DNA of 5,187 nucleotides from Candidatus Cloacimonadota bacterium (GTDB lineage: Bacteria; Cloacimonadota; Cloacimonadia; Cloacimonadales; TCS61), in assembly GCA_030668345.1 (NCBI GenBank), contig DAOUUD010000134.1:1-5187 (forward strand), given 5' to 3'. This document shows positions 1-5,187 of this stretch, piece by piece. Both the position numbers and the translations under genes were made by a program. Each line of letters begins with the position of its first letter. Within the stretch, counting starts at the first letter, position 1. Below the pieces are notes generated by a model. It was not told where the DNA came from and made no database searches. It saw only the letters and a list, made by a program, of their open reading frames with translations.

Positions 1-5
1 AGGAT

Positions 6-32
6 TACCCCGAATGAAAGGGGTAGCTTTTT
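6..32 (+). terminator. Possible plus-strand terminator hairpin
   Basis: TACCCC (6-11) pairs perfectly with GGGGTA (20-25) around an 8-base loop, and a run of five T (28-32) follows two bases later. This is the layout of a short intrinsic terminator for a plus-strand transcript entering from the left edge. The stem is only 6 bp, and no gene end is visible upstream to confirm it, so the call is tentative. In archaea the T run alone could act as the termination signal. Confidence 0.3.
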
Positions 33-67
33 AGGCAATCTGTGATATAACTTCTTGTCGACAGGCA

Positions 68-115
68 GAGTGCGCAGAGGCACGCAGAGTATGGGGGAAA
101 ACGCTCTGTGCACTC
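68..115. repeat. Imperfect inverted repeat (12-bp hairpin) with internal CAGAG direct repeats
   Basis: Bases 68-79 (GAGTGCGCAGAG) pair with 104-115 (CTCTGTGCACTC) over 12 bp, with a single G-T wobble at 74/109 and a 24-base loop. The left arm is part of a short direct-repeat series: GGCAGAG (64-70), GCGCAGAG (72-79) and CACGCAGAG (81-89). Similar CGCAGAG/CTCTGCG runs are scattered as intergenic repeats in a range of prokaryotic genomes, which I recall as general knowledge and could not check here. No T run follows the hairpin on either strand, so it does not look like an intrinsic terminator for cas3. It could be a degenerate mobile or repetitive element, or an mRNA 3'-end structure. Confidence 0.5.
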
Positions 116-297
116 AATGGCTTAAAAATTACACAGATTATATATTTTAACTGTTGGCGGCGGCAACAACTTGATATGCACAGACGATGCAACCTGAAAT
201 CCATATCTGAAAATAACCGGGAAATGGTAAAGTGTGTGGTGGGGTTTGTGCGGGGTAGAATCTGAACTGTCATCTGGTTCACGTTATGTTAGAAAAG

Positions 298-2943
298 TCA
301 AATAATAACACCAATCGATGGTTTATTTATTGCATCTTTTAACTTATCTGATCTTAAGCCATCGGTGAATGAATAATATTCCAAGAACTTTTGCGTTGAT
401 AAAATAACATCAAACTTCTTATCTATCTCAACAAATCCATCAGTTTCGAGATATCCTAAAAGGTCTTGATCATACGTTTTATTTTTTATATTGGTTATCG
501 AAATAATGAACTGGTTGAATAGGCTGGTAATTTTTCTTCTGATATATACATCTTCGAATTTGTCTGTAGATATTAGAATTTCTTTCCAAATATCAAAAAC
601 ATTTTCAGTGATTATTTTTCCATCTGATATGATTTTATGATTCTTTTCTAACCTTCGTATTTCTGAATCGTTAATCAAAGATTCGATTTTAGTTCTGTCA
701 TATTCAGACAAAATTTTTATTGGGATTTCCTCGCATACAAAAATATCCACTTTATCTAGTTTGTCATCAATTACATCCAGTCTATTGTTTATCGTTTGGT
801 AATGTAAATCATTTATTTCACGATTGATTATTTCAAAAGAATCTTTTGCGACTTTTTTCAATTCTCTAGACAAAACTTGATAATATTTATCGAATTGCTT
901 GCAGTTCAATATTTCTGTGACATCATCCTGGTTAATTAACCTCCTGGTTAAAATTTTATATCGTTCCTGGCCGGCATATATCTTCTTAGAATCTGCTAAC
1001 TTACCATCTTTGTACTTTATAACGAATAGTTTTGAAACACCTGCTTTCTTTGCATCACACTCCCTATTTATTCGTCCGGATATCTGTTCTATGCTGTCCA
1101 ATATGGAATAATCCCGAATCCCAAAATCGCAATCGATATCAACACCAGCTTCTATTGATTGTGTCGTAACTATTATTGTACGTACTTCTTTTGATTTATC
1201 TTTGATCTCTTCAATCAGCTTCTTCCTCCGTAAGCTCGATGTGGTACTATTCAACAAATAAAATGAAAAATTTTCGAACTTTTCATCACATTTCAGTTCT
1301 TCGTACACTTTTCTTGAAGTGGCGACTAAATTTAAGGTAACGAGAATTTTTACGTTTCCTGTCCGATAATTTTTATTAATCTCTTCAATTAACAACCCTT
1401 TGATGCCATCTATATCATTGATATCTTTTCTAAAAACAATTTCATTTCTCTTGAATACCGGGTGATTGTAATATTTTTTGGGATTGTCGATAATCTGTGG
1501 AACTACAACATCATCGAGAAAATCATTGAAATTCGGAAGTGTAGCACTCATGATGATGTAATAAATATTTAAATTTCTACTGGTTTCCTTGATAAAATTA
1601 TAAAATACTCTAAGATTTTTATCGCTCAATGTTTGTATCTCATCGATAATAATTATACTGTTGCACTGGTTGACGATTTTATAGCGGTTGTTCCCACCAT
1701 TTTTAACGAAAGCATTAAAAAAGTTTACATTTGTAATCACGTTTACGCAATTGTTTAGGAAATTATCGTCCCGGATTATCATCATCTTTTTCAGAGTTGA
1801 TACCGAATCTTCATCTATCTCACCCTGAAACTTATCCACATATGCACGTGAATATATGTCCGAAATAAGACTTATTTTATCAGGGAACAAAGATTTGTTG
1901 AATAATGCATCATCTATCGCTTTGTAGTTCTGTTCTATTATATTGATGAAAGGAAACACGTAAAATAACCTTTTAATCTTTTCATCATGTTCAAGAATAT
2001 TAAGTACCATTTTCATGGAGATGTTTGTCTTTCCACCACCAGTTGGAACAGCCAGCATGAAGAGTTTGTTATTTTCATTCAGAAGTTTCTTCATACTATT
2101 GTTACACTCAATCAAAATCTCTTTTCGTAGTTCGTTTATGGTATTGCAACGAGAACTGCCCTTTAATTCTATTTGATCGATATTTGAGTTATATGATATT
2201 CTCGAATATGATTTTATCATTTTATCTCGAATATTTCTATCCATAATATTCAAGGGATACATGGTATTAAATGAATATGTATAATGCATTGTTGAATAAG
2301 AATCACTGAGGACGAGCAGTGAATAAAGGAGTTTGACTAAAAGAAATGTTTTTTGCCATTCCAAACCGCTCTTGAAAAACTCTCTTTTATCGTCTTCTGA
2401 GAGTATTATCTCATCAATATCCGTAATTTGAAGAATTTGTGGGATTATTTCTCTTTCTTCGGAGCTTTCATAATAATCCTTTATGGTAAAATCATTTAAT
2501 TTTCCATGGTGGCTCCGAATAATGTTGGTAACCAAATATACGATTCCGCGGAAATCTGGAAACTTTCTCAGGAGGAATGAAGTTAACACTCTTTCTGAAA
2601 AAAAACTGTGATTACTAGTGCCAGACACCTTCATTCCTTTTACTTTTACCTTTTGGAAATTAGGATTTATTTTCCCGATGTCGTGATAATAAATCGCAAA
2701 TGATATGATTTGTTTGATTTCAGTTTGTTGTTTTTCCCCGAACAGATTGGATATTAATTCATCCAGTATCGATTCAAGTCCTAATCCGTCGATTATATGC
2801 AGGAAATAATTACTACATAGTTCCGAGTGATCTTCCAGCGATTCCAGATTGTCCCCTCGTCTATGAGCAGAATAGAATCGGTTACGTGGAATTAAACTTC
2901 GGTCCAGATCTTTGAATATTTCTCTGAAAGTATCAGAAGGCAT
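298..2943 (-). CDS. cas3: CRISPR-associated nuclease-helicase Cas3 (type I-B, HD domain fused to helicase)
   Basis: Cas3 is recruited to the R-loop made by Cascade, then nicks, unwinds and degrades target DNA using ATP. The product is 881 residues if it starts at the ATG at 2943. The N-terminal HD nuclease domain (about 25-235) shows candidate metal ligands H39, the HD pair H87-D88 in YYHDIGK, H112, H145-H146 in SHHGK, and D214 in LSDSY. The superfamily 2 helicase follows: Walker A PTGGGKT (300-306), motif II DEIQ (434-437), motif III SAT (466-468), motif V around QSIEAGVDID (595-604) and motif VI QISGRINR (620-627). All key residues look intact, so the enzyme is probably active. The C-terminal 240 residues show no motif I recognise. 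A GTG at 2958 and an ATG at 2952 are in frame, but AGGTGAT at 2960-2954 sits 10 bases before the 2943 ATG and favours that start. The gene overlaps the cas5 end by 11 bp, suggesting coupled translation. Identification is very secure; the exact start is less so. Confidence 0.96.
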   Translation of the reverse strand: MPSDTFREIFKDLDRSLIPRNRFYSAHRRGDNLESLEDHSELCSNYFLHIIDGLGLESILDELISNLFGEKQQTEIKQIISFAIYYHDIGKINPNFQKVKVKGMKVSGTSNHSFFSERVLTSFLLRKFPDFRGIVYLVTNIIRSHHGKLNDFTIKDYYESSEEREIIPQILQITDIDEIILSEDDKREFFKSGLEWQKTFLLVKLLYSLLVLSDSYSTMHYTYSFNTMYPLNIMDRNIRDKMIKSYSRISYNSNIDQIELKGSSRCNTINELRKEILIECNNSMKKLLNENNKLFMLAVPTGGGKTNISMKMVLNILEHDEKIKRLFYVFPFINIIEQNYKAIDDALFNKSLFPDKISLISDIYSRAYVDKFQGEIDEDSVSTLKKMMIIRDDNFLNNCVNVITNVNFFNAFVKNGGNNRYKIVNQCNSIIIIDEIQTLSDKNLRVFYNFIKETSRNLNIYYIIMSATLPNFNDFLDDVVVPQIIDNPKKYYNHPVFKRNEIVFRKDINDIDGIKGLLIEEINKNYRTGNVKILVTLNLVATSRKVYEELKCDEKFENFSFYLLNSTTSSLRRKKLIEEIKDKSKEVRTIIVTTQSIEAGVDIDCDFGIRDYSILDSIEQISGRINRECDAKKAGVSKLFVIKYKDGKLADSKKIYAGQERYKILTRRLINQDDVTEILNCKQFDKYYQVLSRELKKVAKDSFEIINREINDLHYQTINNRLDVIDDKLDKVDIFVCEEIPIKILSEYDRTKIESLINDSEIRRLEKNHKIISDGKIITENVFDIWKEILISTDKFEDVYIRRKITSLFNQFIISITNIKNKTYDQDLLGYLETDGFVEIDKKFDVILSTQKFLEYYSFTDGLRSDKLKDAINKPSIGVII

Positions 2944-3700
2944 AGTAAACATTATCACCTGAGATGATACAATTATCTGGATTTTTCAATGGTACAACAC
3001 ACTCTTTCTGTGGTATCGCCATTAAGCGATAAACGTACTTGAAGTTCTCATCGAAACCTACTGGAAGCATTTCCAGTTTCATGTTATCGGTGCCTTCTTT
3101 TTCCAGTTCATCAAAGGGTAGTATGCTGCGACACATCGCTTCTCTCGTGGAATTTATCTCATAATTTTCCAGGGAGATGTATTGGACGTTTGCAAAAAAC
3201 TCATTCTTTCCCAGATATATGTGGAATACGCTGCGGTTATGCTGGATATTTTCAATGATGGTCTTATGCAGGTCATTATTTTCGTCCAGCAATAAGCCAA
3301 TTTCATAGTCCGGATATAAGAGCACCTGTTCATTGATTATTACGTTTGGAGAACCGGTGTCCACCCTGTTATTCAGAAAACTGTTCAAGCTGTTATATTT
3401 CACTATGAACTTTTTATCAGAATTATTATTTGGTTTAATAAAAACTTTTAAATTTCCGATTATACGATAGAATTCAGGCAGAGTTGACCTGTTTTTATAT
3501 CCTTCAAGACCAGCGATTGACCCAATAAGCCCCAGCAATTGAGGTTTTGGAATGATGGAATAGGTATTCCTGAATCGATTGCTGATAGGCTGATTGAAAT
3601 GGGCAAAATTCCCATACAATCTAAAAATCAGGAGTTTATTTGACTGGTTACCAATCTCATTATCGTCAGGCGACGAAAAGTGCTCCAGTTTTGTATCCAT
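2933..3700 (-). CDS. cas5: Type I-B CRISPR-associated protein Cas5 (Cas5h-like)
   Basis: Cas5 is the RAMP-fold subunit that caps the 5' handle of the crRNA and links the Cas7 backbone to the large subunit in Cascade. The 255-residue product shows the family's N-terminal pattern: a first beta strand and turn (LLIFRLYGNFAHFNQP, about 23-38), then YSIIPKPQLLGLIGSIAGLEG (47-67), which matches the conserved proline and glycine-rich helix after strand 1. FHIYLGKNEFFA (159-170) matches the conserved 'YLG+NEF' region of Cas5h-type proteins. About 20 residues of charged, polar sequence precede the first strand, whereas Cas5 proteins usually begin almost directly with it. No other ATG precedes the conserved core, and GGTGA (3709-3705) lies 4 bases before this ATG, so the extension looks real. 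The gene follows cas7 after 36 bp and overlaps the cas3 start. Identification rests on motifs and context together. Confidence 0.9.
   Translation of the reverse strand: MDTKLEHFSSPDDNEIGNQSNKLLIFRLYGNFAHFNQPISNRFRNTYSIIPKPQLLGLIGSIAGLEGYKNRSTLPEFYRIIGNLKVFIKPNNNSDKKFIVKYNSLNSFLNNRVDTGSPNVIINEQVLLYPDYEIGLLLDENNDLHKTIIENIQHNRSVFHIYLGKNEFFANVQYISLENYEINSTREAMCRSILPFDELEKEGTDNMKLEMLPVGFDENFKYVYRLMAIPQKECVVPLKNPDNCIISGDNVYYAF
2954..2960 (-). promoter_or_regulatory. Ribosome binding site for cas3 (decides the start)
   Basis: The minus strand reads AGGTGAT, matching the anti-Shine-Dalgarno end of 16S rRNA (AUCACCU). It lies inside the cas5 coding end. It leaves 10 bases before the ATG at 2943, one base before the ATG at 2952, and overlaps the GTG at 2958. 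Only the 2943 ATG therefore has usable spacing. Confidence 0.6.
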
Positions 3701-3704
3701 ATAG

Positions 3705-3709
3705 TCACC
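3705..3709 (-). promoter_or_regulatory. Ribosome binding site for cas5
   Basis: GGTGA on the minus strand ends 4 bases before the cas5 ATG, inside the 36-bp gap after cas7. The spacing is a little short, but it is the only good match in the gap. It supports the ATG at 3700 and therefore the unusual N-terminal extension. Confidence 0.5.
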
Positions 3710-3736
3710 AGAAGGTTAATTTCACTCTGAATTAAT

Positions 3737-4591
3737 CTATTTGGAAAGAATGTTTTTGACTTTATTGGTGTATTGCTCAAGTGAATCGTTATTTATATTT
3801 CCTTCCACTAATTTTGTGACCTTTGAATAATCCACGATTACCTCACCATCTGACTCATATACATCTACCAATGAGTTCAGGTTGTTGAATATCTGATCGT
3901 CTTTGTTCTCAAACCAAAGCATGCTTACCGTCTCGCAACCAAACATGGTGGTAGAAGTTACTTCTCCTACTGAGTATTTCAATGCTTTCTTCAGTTTCTC
4001 TATGTCATTATCTGCTATTTCAATTCCCTGTTTCTCTGCAGATTTCATATTAAGGCAGATATCATACACGTAATAAACATCGTCTGCCCTGGATTCTTCA
4101 CCTATTGTGGTCTGCTGTGCATCTTTACTCTTCTCATTTGGATTCCTGTAAGGAGATAATATTTCAGAAGAGAATATATTGGATCCCTCAAACCTGTTGA
4201 TTCCATAATTTATCTGGCAGGGACCGGTTATAGATATGTTGCTATCAACTGCAAATACTACTCCAAACAATCGAATATCTATGAATTGTTTGAGATCGTC
4301 GATTATGGCCCTCTCATCTTTAGGGATGCTTTCTTTCCCACATTTTTTACAGTAGTTTTCCTTTAGTGTCAGGTATCTTTGCACCACTGCCTTATCTTTA
4401 ACTTCATGGAACTCCTTAGTTCTCTGAACGAACACAGTTTCCTCTTTTGAGAGATATTCCCTTATACAATACTTCAATGCTTTATCGGTAGCAAATATCC
4501 TGCCAGTGGGTAATCTTCTGGGAAGACCATCAAAACCTGCATTAAAACTTGCATTCTTTGCATTTACAACCACTACACCGTTATAGTTCAT
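3737..4591 (-). CDS. cas7: Type I-B CRISPR-associated protein Cas7 (Csh2 family)
   Basis: Cas7 polymerises along the crRNA spacer as the backbone of the type I-B Cascade complex. The product is 284 residues, near the usual Csh2 size. Recognisable family segments are the N-terminal strand and loop (GVVVVNAKNASFNAGFDGLPRRLPTGRIFATD, about 5-36), the core strand DIRLFGVVFA (105-114), the ITGPCQINYGINRF stretch (121-134), and TTIGEESRADDVYYVYDICLN (161-181), which corresponds to the conserved 'TIG...V.YGLY' region of Csh2. A lone CxxC (C81, C84) lies in a charged insertion and might be a metal or disulfide site, but no second pair is obvious beside it. The start is firm: the ATG follows the cas8b TAG with no gap, and a full AGGAGG lies 8 bases upstream. 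The strong ribosome binding site fits the need for several Cas7 copies per complex. Confidence 0.93.
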   Translation of the reverse strand: MNYNGVVVVNAKNASFNAGFDGLPRRLPTGRIFATDKALKYCIREYLSKEETVFVQRTKEFHEVKDKAVVQRYLTLKENYCKKCGKESIPKDERAIIDDLKQFIDIRLFGVVFAVDSNISITGPCQINYGINRFEGSNIFSSEILSPYRNPNEKSKDAQQTTIGEESRADDVYYVYDICLNMKSAEKQGIEIADNDIEKLKKALKYSVGEVTSTTMFGCETVSMLWFENKDDQIFNNLNSLVDVYESDGEVIVDYSKVTKLVEGNINNDSLEQYTNKVKNILSK

Positions 4592-5187
4592 CTAATTCTC
4601 CTCCTGTTGTTGAGATTCGAGTTCTTTTTTTTCCTTTTTAGAATAAAATAAATAGTTATTGTCAAAATAACCCGTGTACAGAGGGATCTTATTGTCCTCG
4701 TATGATTTTTCAAACTCAAACGCCAATACGTTTGTGATTAGATTATGAAATCTCTGATTGTTATCAAGATATTCGTTATGAGAATATTTTTCAAGGACTG
4801 TAACCAACTTCATTTTTAATATATCCATGTTATGAACATTCATGGTATATTTAGTAAAGAGGTTCAGTTTGTTCTGTCCTTTATATTCCTGCAACAGATA
4901 GTAAAATATCTGTCCCATGCAGTAACTCGCTTCAAAATCATTCTCTACTTCGAAAGGTTCAGCAACTTTTAATTTTTCTTTTAGTGCCATATATTCTTTA
5001 ATGGTATCGCCTCCATTAGGCTCTATGTTCAGATACTTAAAGTAAATTGTTAAGAAGAAACGGATTTTATTAGGTCCGATCTTCATATCATCCCGAAGAC
5101 CGGGACTCGTAACCAACTCAGAGAGCATCTCTCTGAATAGTTTCGAATAAATTCGGTCTTCGAAGAAAGAATTATCCTGAAAATATA
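4592..5187 (-). CDS. cas8b: Type I-B Cascade large subunit Cas8b (Csh1-like), C-terminal part, cut by window edge
   Basis: Cas8b is the large subunit of type I-B Cascade, involved in PAM recognition and Cas3 recruitment. Only the last 197 residues are visible. The frame stays open from the stop at 4592 to the right edge, so the ATG at 5128 is an internal methionine: 19 further in-frame codons precede it (ending KLFREM) and it lacks a good ribosome binding site. The visible part is mostly helical and rich in charged and aromatic residues. It includes the stretch ASYCMGQIFYYLLQEYKGQ and ends with GYFDNNYLFYSKKEKKE, a C-terminal pattern resembling Csh1 proteins of the TM1802 family. This part should hold the small-subunit-like helical domain. 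The gene position directly before csh2 and cas5 strongly supports the assignment, since Cas8b sequences are otherwise poorly conserved. A run of eight A (minus strand, 4632-4625) lies near the end. Confidence 0.8.
   Translation of the reverse strand, partial: YFQDNSFFEDRIYSKLFREMLSELVTSPGLRDDMKIGPNKIRFFLTIYFKYLNIEPNGGDTIKEYMALKEKLKVAEPFEVENDFEASYCMGQIFYYLLQEYKGQNKLNLFTKYTMNVHNMDILKMKLVTVLEKYSHNEYLDNNQRFHNLITNVLAFEFEKSYEDNKIPLYTGYFDNNYLFYSKKEKKELESQQQEEN
4600..4605 (-). promoter_or_regulatory. Strong ribosome binding site for cas7
   Basis: The minus strand reads AGGAGG followed by 8 bases to the cas7 ATG, an ideal Shine-Dalgarno arrangement. It is embedded in the last codons of cas8b (the terminal Gln-Glu-Glu-Asn). 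It is the strongest start signal in the window and fits Cas7 being the most abundant Cascade subunit. Confidence 0.75.
5010..5014 (-). promoter_or_regulatory. Possible internal ribosome binding site inside cas8b
   Basis: GGAGG occurs within the Asn-Gly-Gly-Asp codons of cas8b. Downstream in frame are an ATT at 5002 (7 bases away) and an ATG at 4990 (19 bases away). Starting at either would give a C-terminal product of about 132-136 residues, the size expected for a Cas11-type small subunit. Internal translation of Cas11 from cas8 is known for some type I-B, I-C and I-D systems. Against it, the well-spaced codon is the rare start ATT and the ATG is too far for standard spacing, so chance codon usage is quite possible. 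Confidence 0.25.

Larger units (their letters stand above)
1..297. other. Gene-free region downstream of cas3
   Basis: This stretch follows the cas3 stop codon and I find no convincing gene in it. The longest open frame (minus strand, about 83 codons, 31-282) translates to a low-complexity product rich in Ser, Cys, His and Arg. It runs straight through the hairpin-forming repeat and has no recognisable family, so I do not call it. The composition looks richer in G and C than the cas genes, with G-rich runs around 92-96 and 238-256. Visible structures are a small plus-strand hairpin with a T run (6-32), an 8-bp palindrome TGTCGACA (56-63), a 12-bp stem hairpin (68-115) and a weak 5-bp stem (263-281). 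No CRISPR repeat-spacer pattern, tRNA or cas4/cas1/cas2 reading frame is present. Confidence 0.6.

Noticed and set aside
64..89. CAGAG direct repeats as a CRISPR array
   Set aside because: Units are only 7-9 bp with no spacers of constant length. They do not resemble a type I-B repeat of about 30 bp.
263..281. Hairpin TGAAC/GTTCA as a cas3 terminator
   Set aside because: Stem of only 5 bp with a 9-base loop and no following T run on the minus strand. It is too weak to call.
31..282. Minus-strand open frame of 83 codons downstream of cas3
   Set aside because: Low-complexity Ser/Cys/His/Arg-rich translation running through the repeat hairpin, with no recognisable family. It most likely arises by chance from the repeat.
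899..1111. Plus-strand open frame of 70 codons
   Set aside because: It lies antisense within cas3, whose frame carries the conserved helicase motif VI here. It is a shadow of cas3.
4592..5128. Treating the ATG at 5128 as the true start of a 178-residue protein
   Set aside because: The frame remains open for 19 codons upstream to the window edge and no good ribosome binding site precedes the ATG. The gene order demands a long cas8b, so this is a truncated view of a larger gene.

Overview
The window carries most of the effector module of a type I-B CRISPR-Cas system, read entirely on the minus strand. From the right edge leftwards the order is: the 3' part of a large-subunit gene (cas8b/csh1, cut by the window edge), cas7 (csh2), cas5 (cas5h-type), and cas3 with fused HD nuclease and helicase domains. 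Together the products would form a Cascade-type crRNA-guided surveillance complex (Cas8b, Cas7, Cas5) and its recruited DNA-degrading nuclease-helicase (Cas3).

The genes are packed as one operon. The cas8b stop codon abuts the cas7 start directly. cas7 and cas5 are 36 bp apart, and the cas5 tail overlaps the cas3 start. Clear Shine-Dalgarno sequences (AGGAGG, GGTGA, AGGTGAT) precede cas7, cas5 and cas3. No promoter for the operon is visible, so transcription presumably begins beyond position 5187, perhaps upstream of a cas6 gene.

Positions 1-297, downstream of cas3, hold no convincing gene. They contain a possible plus-strand terminator hairpin at the extreme left, and a strong 12-bp hairpin built around short CAGAG-type repeats. 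The base composition there looks richer in G and C than in the cas genes. No cas4, cas1, cas2, cas6 or CRISPR repeats lie inside the window.

The AT-rich coding sequence, the GGTGAT-type ribosome binding sites and the Csh1-Csh2-Cas5h-Cas3 gene order fit a methanogenic archaeon of the Methanosarcinales type. A low-GC bacterium with a type I-B system cannot be excluded from this sequence alone. The most interesting unexplained signal is a GGAGG motif inside cas8b, which could drive internal translation of a Cas11-like small subunit. This is a known route in some type I-B, I-C and I-D systems but is unproven here.
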